Both the position numbers and the translations under genes were made by a program. From JAIVJM01 sp963816985 (GTDB lineage Bacteria; Acidobacteriota; Blastocatellia; Pyrinomonadales; Pyrinomonadaceae): a stretch of 64,000 bases of DNA. Within the stretch, counting starts at the first letter, position 1. The number at the start of each line of letters is the position of its first letter. The stretch is taken from the NCBI GenBank assembly GCA_963816985.1, contig CAWFMF010000002.1:1-64000 (forward strand), read 5' to 3'. Shown here piece by piece: positions 35,135 to 43,243 of the stretch. Under the pieces are notes generated by a model. The model worked only from the letters and a program-made list of their open reading frames with translations. It ran no database searches and was not told the DNA's origin.

Positions 35135-36456
35135 TACTGCGCTTTGACGATGACGAAGGTCACGTCGTCGCTCGCGCCGCGCCCGCCAGACCACTCGAAG
35201 ATGTCGTTGTAGATGAAGTCAATCATGTCGCGGGCGCTCTTGTCGCGGGTGGTGCGGACGGCCTCGACGAGCCGGTCGCGCCCGTACTCCTCGCCGCTGG
35301 GGGCATTCGCCTCGGTCGCGCCGTCGGTGTAGAGCACGAGAATCTGGCCCGACTCGATGGGCAGGTAATACTCGTAATAGCGCGTGTCGCGGAAAAGTCC
35401 GAGCGGCAGCCCGCCGCGCTCGATGAAACGCGCGCTCCCGTCCCGCTCTAAGAGCACGGGCGGGTTGTGACCGGCGTTGACGAAGGCGAGCGTGCGGTTC
35501 GTCGCGTCGAGCATGCCGTAGAAGGCCGTCACGTACTGGTGCTGCTCGATGGTCTCCCAGAGGAGGAAGTTGACCTTCGACATCCCGACGTTCGGGGCGT
35601 AGCCGATGCGGATGGCGGCGCGCAGGGAGGCGCGCAGGAAGGCCATCAGGAGCGAGGCCGGGACGCCCTTGCCCGACACGTCGGCGATGACGAGTCCGAG
35701 GTGGTCTTCGTAGATTTGGACGAAGTCGTAGTAGTCGCCCGAAACCTCCTCGGTCGAGAAGTTGTAGGCGCTGATGTCGAAGCCTTCGAGCACGGGGTCG
35801 CGCGGCGGGAGCAGGGAGAGTTGCACCTGACGGGCGACTTCGAGCTGCGCTTCGAGGCGCTTCTTCTCGACGAGTTGTTCGTGGAGCATCGCCTTCTCGA
35901 CGATGATGGCGACCTGCGAGGCGAGCAGCATAAGTATCTGCCGGTCATCCTCCTGATAAGCGTCGAGGTCGTCGGATTCGAGGTCGAAGACGCCGATCAC
36001 CTCGTCGTTCGAGATGATGGGCGCGATCATCTCGGAGCGCGTCTCCTTGCGCGCGTTGAAGTAGCGCGCGTCGGCGCGCACGTCGGGCACGATGAGCGCC
36101 TCGCCCGTCTGCGCGACGTAGCCGATGAGCCCCTCGCCGAGCTTGAGGTTCAGCTCCATCATCTCGCCGATGTCGTAGCCGCGCACGGCCTCGGCGTGGA
36201 AGACGATGTCGGGGGGGACGGGCTCGGCAACGACGGCGCGCGGCCCTTCGCCGTGCGGCGCGGTGCGCTTGATGATGTAGATGCCCGCCGCGTCGTAAGG
36301 CAGGAGCGAGTCGAGCGTGTCCATGACCTGCGCCAGAACCTCTTCGACGTTGAGCGAGCGGCTGATCTTCTTCGTGATGTCGAGCAGCAGGCGCAGCTTG
36401 TCCGTCACGGTCAGGCCCGCCACGGGGCCGTGCGTCTTGGTGTGCTCGTCGGGCAT
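35134..36456 (-). CDS. GAF-domain PP2C (SpoIIE/RsbU-type) serine phosphatase
   Basis: A 440-residue regulator: GAF sensor domain (about 20-190), a coiled linker (LHEQLVEKKRLEAQLEVARQVQLSLLPP, the usual RsbU-type hinge), and a SpoIIE/PP2C domain (about 215-440). Metal and active-site motifs are GDYYDF, IADVSGKGVPASLLMA, FVNAGHNPP, LVLYTDGATEA and the final GGRGASDDVTFVIV. Such proteins dephosphorylate anti-anti-sigma factors in partner switching. No RsbV/RsbW partner is nearby, so its target is unknown. Confidence 0.9.
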   Translation of the reverse strand: MPDEHTKTHGPVAGLTVTDKLRLLLDITKKISRSLNVEEVLAQVMDTLDSLLPYDAAGIYIIKRTAPHGEGPRAVVAEPVPPDIVFHAEAVRGYDIGEMMELNLKLGEGLIGYVAQTGEALIVPDVRADARYFNARKETRSEMIAPIISNDEVIGVFDLESDDLDAYQEDDRQILMLLASQVAIIVEKAMLHEQLVEKKRLEAQLEVARQVQLSLLPPRDPVLEGFDISAYNFSTEEVSGDYYDFVQIYEDHLGLVIADVSGKGVPASLLMAFLRASLRAAIRIGYAPNVGMSKVNFLLWETIEQHQYVTAFYGMLDATNRTLAFVNAGHNPPVLLERDGSARFIERGGLPLGLFRDTRYYEYYLPIESGQILVLYTDGATEANAPSGEEYGRDRLVEAVRTTRDKSARDMIDFIYNDIFEWSGGRGASDDVTFVIVKAQ

Positions 36457-36565
36457 CAGCGGAGGATTATAAATGATGAATGCGGAATGATGAATGATGA
36501 ATGGCCGGAAGTTTTCAGTAGACAGTTTTCAGTTTTCAGCTCTGGTCTTAACTGAAAACTCAAAA

Positions 36566-36574
36566 CTCAAAACT
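36566..36574 (+). repeat. Target-site duplication, left copy
   Basis: CTCAAAACT directly outside the left end of the IS4-type element. The matching copy is at 37749-37757. Confidence 0.9.
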
Positions 36575-37642
36575 CTAAGTACAGGACAAAAGTTGGATAA
36601 CTTGTCTAAACGCAAGCTGTTTCATTTTGCATAACGTGCCGCATAGTATGCGGCGCAAGTGATCGAAACCATGTCTGAAGATACTGCGCTCCATTCGTCC
36701 ATGATTCTTCGTCTTGAGTGGCTTCGCTTGCGTCAACCACTCGCCGATGACATGCGCCCACGAAAAGGCCAGCGCCAGCAGTGCGACCAGCCTCCTGAGC
36801 CGCTCAGGGTCGGTGAGGTGCGTTTCTTCCATCCGGAAGCCACGCGACTTCAAACATCCGAACAAGGTCTCAATCTCCCAGCGCACCGCATACTCGGCAA
36901 TCATCTCAGCACTCTGGCGGGGAGCGACCACCACCAGCAAGTCACCTCCCGCGAGGCGCATCCCACTGACATAAACCTCCCGACCCCACAACCGACGCGC
37001 GCCTGCCAACTCAACCGCGTGCCCTGTGCGCCGGTTGGCGAACAACCTTCTGGCCGCGACCCTCGCTCCGCGCCGTGTCGTCAGTTGCGTGTTGGCGCGC
37101 ACGCGGATGCGAAAATCAATCTGCTTTTTGACCAGATACGAGAACCAGTCTTTGCCGATAAACTCGCGGTCGGCGCACAGATACTGGATTGCTTTGACCC
37201 CGAAGAGATCGAGAAACTCGTCGAGGAGCGCGATTCTCTCCTGCGTATCAGAGCAGCCTTTCTTCTCCAGCACTCTCCACAACACGGGGAAGGCCGCGCC
37301 TTTGTGTGCAATGCCCAAGACCATCACGTTCAAAGGCGTGTTGCCGAAGTACCAGTCGGTGCGGTCAAGTGTGATAACCCACGGGCCGGACACACCGACG
37401 AGACGCGCGACGAAGACGGCCAACTCTCGGAAGGGCAGTTCAAAGAACCGGAGGAAACGTTGGATGCGCTTGTAGTGCGACTCTGGCTTGGCGCTCCCGG
37501 CAAAGACGTTAGCGACTTCCGTGAGATTAACGGTTCTGACTTCGATGAGCGCGATGAGAAACTTTGCCAGGAAGTTGATGCGGGCGCGGTTCCACGCTAC
37601 ATTTTGTCGCAACACTCGCTCCAACGGCGACGTGTGAGCCAT
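36575..37642 (-). CDS. IS4-family transposase
   Basis: A 355-residue DDE transposase. Catalytic residues fall where the IS4 family needs them: Asp93 (LDRTDW), Asp158 (CADREF) and Glu258 in the diagnostic Y-(2)-R-(3)-E-(6)-K signature (Tyr251, Arg254, Glu258, Lys265). The ribosome site GGAAAGGGAG lies upstream of the ATG. The TAG stop is formed by the first three bases of the terminal inverted repeat, so coding runs to the very end of the element. Confidence 0.93.
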   Translation of the reverse strand: MAHTSPLERVLRQNVAWNRARINFLAKFLIALIEVRTVNLTEVANVFAGSAKPESHYKRIQRFLRFFELPFRELAVFVARLVGVSGPWVITLDRTDWYFGNTPLNVMVLGIAHKGAAFPVLWRVLEKKGCSDTQERIALLDEFLDLFGVKAIQYLCADREFIGKDWFSYLVKKQIDFRIRVRANTQLTTRRGARVAARRLFANRRTGHAVELAGARRLWGREVYVSGMRLAGGDLLVVVAPRQSAEMIAEYAVRWEIETLFGCLKSRGFRMEETHLTDPERLRRLVALLALAFSWAHVIGEWLTQAKPLKTKNHGRMERSIFRHGFDHLRRILCGTLCKMKQLAFRQVIQLLSCT

Positions 37643-37748
37643 CGTTACTTTTCTCCCTTTCCAGACTCATTTGCGGTGAATCTCGGAAAGGATAGAAGCA
37701 CGATGGCTTTTATGCATCTTTAGTTCTCAATTTTTGTCCTGTACTTAG
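36575..37748. mobile_element. IS4-type insertion sequence, 1174 bp
   Basis: Perfect 17-bp terminal inverted repeats (CTAAGTACAGGACAAAA at 36575-36591, complement at 37732-37748), extending imperfectly inward. One transposase fills the element. A 9-bp target duplication (CTCAAAACT) flanks it. The element looks complete and recent: ORF intact, ends intact, duplication perfect. Confidence 0.95.
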
Positions 37749-37757
37749 CTCAAAACT
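37749..37757 (+). repeat. Target-site duplication, right copy
   Basis: CTCAAAACT directly outside the right end of the IS4-type element. Deleting the element and this copy restores the uninterrupted hairpin sequence. Confidence 0.9.
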
Positions 37758-37783
37758 GTTAACTGTCTTTTATTCATCATTCA

Positions 37784-38992
37784 TCATTCCGCATTCATCA
37801 TTTTTTCCAGCGCCGTTTCGGTCAACAGCTCGAACTCCAACGCCGCCGCCGGGTGCTGGCGGAAGAAGTCGTTAACGTCGGTCGGGAGTCGGACGAGGGC
37901 GAGGGGTGCGCCCCGGCGCGCGAACATTTCGCGGTAGCGGGCGGCGGCGCGAAGGCCGGCGGCGTCAGGGTCGAGCGCGGCGACGACGCGGAAGCGACCG
38001 AGGGGCGCGAGCCATTCGTCCTTGAGGCCGCCCGCGCCGACGAGGCCGACCGCCGGGAAGCCGTGCGCGACGAGCGTCAGAGTGTCGGTGAAGCCTTCGA
38101 CGAGGTAGACGACCGCGCCGCTCGGAAGCTCCGCGAGCGCGTCGAGGTTGTAGAGCGACGGGACGGGGCCGCGCATGTTGTGCCAGCGCGGCTCAACCCC
38201 GGCGGCGGTCGTGCGCGCCTGTAGATAGACGGCGCGGCCCTCGACGAGGAACGGGAAGAGCAGGCGGTGGCGGTAGAAGGTCAGATGTTCCCTTCGGTTG
38301 AAGAGCCCGCCACGTTGAAGCTCTTCGAGCGGGAAGCCGTCGCGCATCCTCCGCATCACGCGGCGGTAGGCGCGGCGCGGGAAGTAGGCGAGCCCGGCCC
38401 GCGCGACCGTGCGTGAATCAATCCCGCGCCGCGCGAGGTAGTTCAAGCCTTCGAGCTGCTCTTCTTCGCGGCAGACTTCGAGAAAGCTCTCGCAGACGGC
38501 GCGCATCCGCCCTTCGTCGAGCGGCGCGAAGTCTTCCGTGTCGCCCGCCGCTTCCACGTCGGGCGCGGAGGCTGAGGCCAGCGAAGGCCGTCTGTGTCCG
38601 CCCCGCGCGTCGAGGCCGAGGTCGCGCGCCAGCGCACGGACGGCTTCGGCGAAGGTGACGCCGTGCATCAACTCGTAGAAGGTGAAGGCGTCGCCGCCCT
38701 CGCCGCGCGAGAAGCAGTTGAAGAGTCCCTGCTGAAGGTCTACGGAGAGGCTCGGATGGCCTTTGCCGCTGTGCGCGTGCGCGGGGATGGGGCAGAGCGA
38801 GTGGAGGCGCGCGCCCGCCTGCCGCGCTTCGGGGCAGTAGCGGAGGTAGAAGGAGCGATAGTCAATGCGCCGCTTGATCTCGTCGCGCAATTCGAGCCAG
38901 CGTTGAAGCGCATCACCGCCCTCTCGACTCATGCGTCCGAAACTAAACGATGGAAGTCGAAAATGGAAGAGCGAGCCGCGCGGCGGCGGCAC
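37784..38992 (-). CDS. DnaG-like primase domain protein (CHC2 finger plus Toprim)
   Basis: A 402-residue protein (or 382 if it starts at the second ATG, 38932). The N-terminal part has a CHC2-type zinc finger (LHSLCPIPAHAHSGKGHPSLSV and LFNCFSRGEGGDAFTFYELMHG). It continues with the catalytic region: GLAYFPR, an LFPFLVEGRAVYLQARTT strand, and a Toprim stretch with VVYLVEGFTDTLTLVAHGFPAVGLVGAGGL and ALDPDAAGLRAAARYREMF. There is no helicase-binding C-terminal domain, so it is shorter than replicative DnaG (about 600). It may be a second primase, phage-like or accessory. The last residues (MMNAE) are encoded by a repeat. Confidence 0.75.
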   Translation of the reverse strand: MPPPRGSLFHFRLPSFSFGRMSREGGDALQRWLELRDEIKRRIDYRSFYLRYCPEARQAGARLHSLCPIPAHAHSGKGHPSLSVDLQQGLFNCFSRGEGGDAFTFYELMHGVTFAEAVRALARDLGLDARGGHRRPSLASASAPDVEAAGDTEDFAPLDEGRMRAVCESFLEVCREEEQLEGLNYLARRGIDSRTVARAGLAYFPRRAYRRVMRRMRDGFPLEELQRGGLFNRREHLTFYRHRLLFPFLVEGRAVYLQARTTAAGVEPRWHNMRGPVPSLYNLDALAELPSGAVVYLVEGFTDTLTLVAHGFPAVGLVGAGGLKDEWLAPLGRFRVVAALDPDAAGLRAAARYREMFARRGAPLALVRLPTDVNDFFRQHPAAALEFELLTETALEKMMNAE

Positions 38993-39054
38993 GCATTAAA
39001 GCCTTCTGCACTTTTCGCTCTTTCACGCACTCGGAGGAGCGAGACACTCTCTGC

Positions 39055-39084
39055 TTGCCCGCCGCGTGCGCGGGAGGCTACGAT
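39055..39084 (+). promoter_or_regulatory. Sigma70-type promoter for the gene at 39123
   Basis: TTGCCC (39055-39060), an 18-bp spacer and TACGAT (39079-39084). The start would be near 39091, about 30 nt before the ATG. Confidence 0.5.
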
Positions 39085-39122
39085 AAACGAGTCGGATGTT
39101 TCTTACACAGAGAGATAAAGAG

Positions 39123-40092
39123 ATGAGATTTTCCAGCACGAGGCGGGTCTTCATGCTCGCCTCCTTCGCGGTGCTTTTGTTGTCCCTCGCGGGGAGCGCG
39201 TCGGCCCAGTTGGGCGGACTCGGCGGGCTCGGCGACAAGTTGAAGAAGAAGACGCCGAACCTGCTCGCCGGCAAGGAGCCGATTACGACGAGCCTGCCCG
39301 ACGCCAAGTGGGGCGACGCGTCGAAGGACGGCTTCACTCCGCGCGAGGCGCAGGCGTTCTTTGATGACGCTCCAGCGGACGCCGAACGGCGGCTTCGTCC
39401 TCCAGCCCGGCGCGTACTCGATGCAGACGCAGAGCTACTGCCTCAAGGCCGGGACGCACGGCCCCGGCGGCGGCGACGGCTACCTCTTCGCGCCGCCGAA
39501 AGGCCCGGCGGAAGACGCCGTGATGACCATCGTCCGCAACTCGGTCAACCGACCGGAGATACCGCAGCAGAAGATTCAGCAACTCCTGTGGGCCATCATC
39601 GCGCGCGCCAAGTTCGAGGACTTGCAGGGCGACATCAAGGCCACGGCCTCGCAACTGCTCACGCCGCGCCAGCTCGCCTCGCTCAACCGCAACGCGCTCG
39701 ACGCGCTCTCCGGCAACGCGCTGACGGACGCGCTCGGCGGCGTCCCCGAACCGCTCCGGCAGATCGCGCAGGCCGAGGCGCAGCTCCGGCAGATGTTGAC
39801 GACGCCGGGCGCTTCGTTCGCCGAGATGGAAAGAGTCGCCGTTCTTTCGGGCGCGGCCCCTCTGGGCGAGGGCAGTCGCGAAGTGCCTTCGGGCCGCTGG
39901 TCTCTGCACCCGGACGGTTATTTCGTCCGTTACCTGCCGAGCGGCTACAGCTCAACGCGCGTCGAAATCTGGGTTCCGCAAGGCAGCCCCGCCGTCGGCA
40001 AGGAGTTCGACCCGGCCACGCACATCGCCGTCCCCGGCAACACCGCCCGCCAGCGCCTCATCCAGTCGGGGCGCGCGCAGGCGCAGCAATAA
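39123..40092 (+). CDS. Exported hypothetical protein, frameshifted
   Basis: The first frame begins MRFSSTRRVFMLASFAVLLL, a signal peptide ending SASAQ, and reads to GFTPREAQAFFDD. The next frame takes over near 39355-39375 (TGATGACGCTCC) and continues QRTPNGGFVLQPGAYSMQTQSYCLKAG to 40092. Together about 322 residues. The second part has a GPGGGDGYLFAPPKGPAEDAV stretch and later a helical segment (LLTPRQLASLNRNALDAL). I do not recognise the family; similar secreted proteins with a YCLKAG core appear in Acidobacteria. The frameshift is in a short repetitive stretch, so an assembly error is likely. Confidence 0.65.
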
Positions 40093-40133
40093 GAAGTAAT
40101 TTGACAGCCCCTGAAAGGGGCTCATTGACGTGT

Positions 40134-40805
40134 CTAACTCTGTGTCCGCGCCCCTGCGGCCTTGAGATAACCGTTGCGGCGTGCGAGCCGCGCGGCGTCC
40201 TCTTCCGGGTGGCGCTCGCGGTACTCGGCCCAGAGGCGGCAGACCTTCAAACGGTACTCGACCAGCTCCCGGCTGACGTTGAAGTGACGCGCCATCTCGA
40301 TGGAAGTCCTTCCCTGCCGCATCAACTGCCGGAGCCCCGCGAAGGGCACGAGCGCCGCCGCGCCCACGGCGTATGCCGCCTCCTCGTCCGCCTCGTTGTA
40401 GTCGCGCGCGACCGTCTTCCCCTGCTTGTTCTGCGCCACGATGGAAAGACGGTTCGCCTTGTGGCCGAGGAAGACATGGCAGACCTCCTCCATCAGCGTC
40501 GCGTTGTTGCGCGCCCTCCCGTGCTTCGGATTCAAGATGACCACCCGCCAACCGTTCGGCAAAGGCCGCGAGCAAGTCCCGCCCGACCAATCGTTCATCC
40601 CCGCGCCGAGCAGGTGTTCGCGTGTCTCCTCCGAGAGCCCGCCGATCTGCTCGAAGTCAATCACCAGAAGCTTCGCGAAGTACGCCAGCTCGAACGGGTC
40701 GAGCGGCGCGTCGTCTTTACGCAGCCCCGCGAAATCGCGCAACCCCAGAGCACGAATCTCGTACTGTCTCCCCTTAAATGTCGGCGGCAGCTTCTCTGTA
40801 TCCAC
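40134..40805 (-). CDS. ImmA/IrrE-family protein with EExxH motif
   Basis: A 223-residue protein like the M78-type ImmA/IrrE peptidases. The motif is LMEEVCHVFLGH: glutamate replaces the first histidine of HExxH, so the zinc site may be E/H-based or weakened; a downstream EADEEAAY gives the usual third acidic ligand. The C-terminal part has a DNA-binding-like helix-turn-helix region (IEMARHFNVSRELVEYRLKV). The start is probably the GTG at 40803-40805: TATAAT lies only six bases upstream, so the mRNA would be leaderless; the longer frame from 40838 includes the -10 box. Confidence 0.75.
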   Translation of the reverse strand: MDTEKLPPTFKGRQYEIRALGLRDFAGLRKDDAPLDPFELAYFAKLLVIDFEQIGGLSEETREHLLGAGMNDWSGGTCSRPLPNGWRVVILNPKHGRARNNATLMEEVCHVFLGHKANRLSIVAQNKQGKTVARDYNEADEEAAYAVGAAALVPFAGLRQLMRQGRTSIEMARHFNVSRELVEYRLKVCRLWAEYRERHPEEDAARLARRNGYLKAAGARTQS

Positions 40806-40811
40806 GGCTCG

Positions 40812-40817
40812 ATTATA
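40812..40817 (-). promoter_or_regulatory. TATAAT -10 box of a leaderless transcript
   Basis: TATAAT on the minus strand ends six bases before the GTG chosen for the ImmA/IrrE-like gene, which puts the likely start point on or next to the start codon. Confidence 0.5.
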
Positions 40818-40918
40818 CCCGCCGCAGCGGATTTTCACTTACCCGTTTTACGCACCAGCACTCGAATTCATAGGCACTCTTATGATACTTTTCCGGAGCG
40901 GTCGGAGAGGTAGGAAGT

Positions 40919-41128
40919 ATGAAATCTCGTGCCATTCGACGACATCACGAAGAACGCATCAAGCGCCGCGTCAAAGATTATTATGGCGGCGTCCACAAAG
41001 ACGAGCCGCGCCGCATTGGTCAAATGGCTCACACCCGAAAGCTCTGCTCCTGCTGGATGTGTGGCAACCCGCGCAGGCACTTCAATGAACTGACATTACG
41101 CGAGCGCCGCCTACGCGAAGATGTCTAA
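40919..41128 (+). CDS. Small conserved basic protein
   Basis: A 69-residue, strongly basic protein with a single C-x2-C pair (CSCWMCGNPRRHFNE). Small proteins of the form M-K-x-R-x-I-R-R-H-H ... R-x-L-C-S-C-x-M-C-G-N-P-R-R are widespread in bacteria and uncharacterised. The start has GGAGAGGTAGGAAG upstream. The transposon inserted 11 bp after its stop codon. Confidence 0.75.
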   Translation: MKSRAIRRHHEERIKRRVKDYYGGVHKDEPRRIGQMAHTRKLCSCWMCGNPRRHFNELTLRERRLREDV

Positions 41129-41133
41129 GTAAC

Positions 41134-41139
41134 TTATTA
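41134..41139 (+). repeat. TTATTA flank of the transposon, left
   Basis: TTATTA directly outside the left end; a matching TTATTA is at 44443-44448. It may be a target-site duplication, but 6 bp of A/T could also be chance. Confidence 0.5.
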
Positions 41140-41153
41140 GGGCAATAATATAG

Positions 41154-41182
41154 TTGACGCACCAAGCTCGTATCTTCATAAT
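41154..41182 (+). promoter_or_regulatory. Inward promoter in the left terminal repeat
   Basis: TTGACG (41154-41159, inside the terminal inverted repeat), a 17-bp spacer, then CATAAT (41177-41182). It points into the HEPN-like cargo gene, whose ATG is at 41247. Confidence 0.6.
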
Positions 41183-41246
41183 ACCTCACATCCGGTTTTG
41201 CGTGCTTTTTATTGAAGAGTGTGCGTGCTGTCTTTAGCGTTCACCT

Positions 41247-42131
41247 ATGAACGCTGACGCACATTCTCAATCAAGCTCATCGGCGAGAGAAGGCGCGAAA
41301 CGGGATGCTCGACCATTCCAACTTGTGAGCCTTCTCGACATGATTAAATTTGAAGGGCACGTATTCTTTCGCATCTCCGCTTTGCTCACTTCGATTGAGG
41401 GCCTTGAGATTGATGAACGTGCCGTAAACTCGGTGATGAGTGAGAGCCTTAGACAGTCTCTCGGCGAACAGTTACAACTAGTCAAATCTAATTGCGACCA
41501 AATAGGTCTTAGTTATTCCTCTCGCTATGCCGGACAACTCAGGGCGTCCCTCTCAAGACCAAAAACAACTTACGGGGAAGTTAGGAAGTCCCTGCCTGAA
41601 TTGCACCATCGCATAGAGGATGAGCTTACTGACAGGTTGTTCATGTTCATCCCGCCCTCTGAGGCAAGCTGCTACGAGAACCCTGCATTGTTCGGGCAAG
41701 ATGTTGCCTCGAAATTCCCTGCTGCCAACGGAGAGATAACGGCGGCGGGAAACTGCTATGCGACGGGGAACAATACCGCCTGCGTTTTTCATCTCATGCG
41801 GGCGGTCGAGCATGGGGCGCGCGCGTTAGTTAAAGGCTTGAGAGTGACGAACAAGTTGAAGCATAAGCTTGAACTCAGTGAGTGGGGTGATTTGATCGCC
41901 GCGCTTGATGACGGTCTAAAGCCTCTGGCCGTGGGAAAGCGCAAGTCCCTGATTAAAACCGAAAGGTTCGAGTTTTATAATCACGCCATCGCGCAGTTTA
42001 GGAACTTCAAAGACGCGTGGCGTAATAACGTCTCTCATACTAGAAAAGTCTATCAACCGGGACAGACAAAAGACATCATGGATAATACCCGCCAATTCAT
42101 GCAGCACCTTGCCGCCAAGTTAGCAGAGTAG
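41247..42131 (+). CDS. HEPN-like cargo protein
   Basis: A 294-residue protein. The N-terminal two thirds are helical with no clear motif. The C-terminal part carries AGNCYATGNNTACVFHLMRAVEHGARAL, the ring-like helix pair common to a family of HEPN-like proteins, and then FRNFKDAWRNNVSHTRKVYQ, where Arg259 and His264 make the R-x4-H motif of active HEPN ribonucleases. HEPN proteins act as RNases in toxin-antitoxin and defence systems. Whether this one is a toxin is unknown; it may equally serve the transposon. It lies directly behind the left inverted repeat and its promoter. Confidence 0.65.
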   Translation: MNADAHSQSSSSAREGAKRDARPFQLVSLLDMIKFEGHVFFRISALLTSIEGLEIDERAVNSVMSESLRQSLGEQLQLVKSNCDQIGLSYSSRYAGQLRASLSRPKTTYGEVRKSLPELHHRIEDELTDRLFMFIPPSEASCYENPALFGQDVASKFPAANGEITAAGNCYATGNNTACVFHLMRAVEHGARALVKGLRVTNKLKHKLELSEWGDLIAALDDGLKPLAVGKRKSLIKTERFEFYNHAIAQFRNFKDAWRNNVSHTRKVYQPGQTKDIMDNTRQFMQHLAAKLAE

Positions 42132-42360
42132 TTTAAGACACGGCGAGGCCGCGCCCGCGCCCGCCCCGGCGCACACGCGGCCCCCGGCACAACCCATCCC
42201 ACCTCAGACGGGCGTGCTCAAGAGTGCGCTACCCACGCACCCCTGTCTTTAATCACACACTAAAATGCCTTTTAACGTGAGGTTCATATGGTATATTCCG
42301 CGCGTTCTAGTCTTTGAAAAACGGCAACGACCGGATGCTTGACTCTCTCACTACCGAGTG

Positions 42361-42726
42361 ATGGGCGTCGCCAAAGAAAAGCCGCGAGGACTTTTGGCGA
42401 CGAAACGAGACGGACGTATTTTAGGGACGTACGTCCCTAAAAGCAAGTCGAAACAGAAGAGGAAGAGGCCGGAACGCCTCGCCGGGAAGTTGTCTGAGAT
42501 ACGCTCCCGGCTCGGACTGTCTCAAGGCGAGATGGTCAGGCGGTTGGGTTTAGAGGATGAGTTAGAACGGGACTACATATCGAAATACGAGCGGGGAATA
42601 CTTGAGCCGCCTTTGCACGCGCTCCTGCAATACGCGCGTGCAGCCAACGTCAGTACGGACGTTTTGATTGATGATGAGTTAGACTTGCCCGCCAAACTAC
42701 CCATCAAGCCGAAGCGCAGAAGCTAG
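42361..42726 (+). CDS. XRE-family helix-turn-helix regulator
   Basis: A 121-residue DNA-binding protein. After a lysine-rich lead (SKSKQKRKRPERLAGKL) comes an XRE domain: LSEIRSRLGLSQGEMVRRLGLEDELERDYISKYERG, followed by a short dimerisation tail (LLQYARAANVSTDVLIDDELDLPAKLP). Close relatives with the RPERLA lead-in and the LIDDELDLP tail occur in many copies in Acidobacteria and cyanobacteria genomes. Either an ATG (42361) or the GTG just before it can start the gene. It overlaps the opposite-strand small ORF by 30 bp. Confidence 0.8.
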   Translation: MGVAKEKPRGLLATKRDGRILGTYVPKSKSKQKRKRPERLAGKLSEIRSRLGLSQGEMVRRLGLEDELERDYISKYERGILEPPLHALLQYARAANVSTDVLIDDELDLPAKLPIKPKRRS

Positions 42727-42924
42727 CTCGCGGGGGCGGGGCGAAATGAATTGCTCAAGCAGATTCTGGCGAGGGTCGAAGAGTAATCCTTCTTGCCCAG
42801 ACAAGAGCCATTCTAAGGTGCGTTTCATGCCTGTAAGAACGTCCTTCGCTTGGCTGCTCCTCGCGTCGTCAGCTAGTTCCTGTTCGACCGTGGCAAGCGC
42901 ATCTCTAACCGCCCGTTCATTCAC
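42697..42924 (-). CDS. Small hypothetical protein on the opposite strand of the cargo
   Basis: A 75-residue acidic helical protein (MNERAVRDALATVEQELADDARS). The upstream CCTCCCGGAG stretch is palindromic and serves as a ribosome site for this gene and for the divergent zinc-ribbon gene at 42952. No family recognised. It may be a chance ORF, but amphipathic helices and a ribosome site favour a real gene. Confidence 0.45.
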   Translation of the reverse strand: MNERAVRDALATVEQELADDARSSQAKDVLTGMKRTLEWLLSGQEGLLFDPRQNLLEQFISPRPRELASALRLDG

Positions 42925-42951
42925 AATCTTAAACCTCCCGGAGAAAAAACT

Positions 42952-43161
42952 ATGGCAACCTCAACTTGCGGTAAGTGTGACGGGAAGAAGTTTGAAGCCG
43001 TCGTCGGCGAGCCCGCGAACTTCACGGGCAAGGTCGTTTTCATCGAGTGCGCCTCTTGCGGGACGGTTGTAGGAACCGCCGATTATGTCAACATGAATGG
43101 GCCTATCAATGAGACGCACCAACTTGTAAAGGCCATCGCCGAACACTTGGAAGTGTCTTAA
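42952..43161 (+). CDS. Small zinc-ribbon protein
   Basis: A 69-residue protein with two C-x2-C pairs (Cys6, Cys9, Cys33, Cys36), so one zinc site is expected. The rest (EAVVGEPANFTGKVVFIE and VVGTADYVNMNG) is a small strand-rich ribbon. Similar small proteins occur next to mobile elements. The ribosome site is GGAGAAAAAA, a few bases from the ATG. Confidence 0.6.
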   Translation: MATSTCGKCDGKKFEAVVGEPANFTGKVVFIECASCGTVVGTADYVNMNGPINETHQLVKAIAEHLEVS

Positions 43162-43193
43162 TATCCCGTCCCCAACGCCGAGACAATAAAAAC

Positions 43194-43219
43194 GCCCGCC
43201 ACAGGAAAGGCGGGCATAC
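43194..43219 (-). terminator. Terminator for the transposase transcript
   Basis: GCCCGCC (43194-43200) pairs with GGCGGGC (43209-43215). On the minus strand the stem is followed by GTTTTATT, so it can end the leftward transposase transcript. Confidence 0.5.
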
Positions 43220-43243
43220 AGACGCGGTGTTATAATGCCACGC

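Larger units (their letters stand above)
36471..37803. repeat. GTTTTCAGT-word hairpin split by an insertion sequence
   Basis: The left part is 36471-36574 and the right part 37749-37803. Joined after removing the IS and one 9-bp duplication, it matches the intact copy at 12631-12775 base for base across the insertion site. The far right end encodes the last residues of the primase-like gene (MMNAE). Confidence 0.85.

Noticed and set aside
35467..36555. A plus-strand frame of 362 codons over the SpoIIE gene
   Set aside because: GAF and PP2C motifs are on the minus strand; the plus frame is a bias shadow.
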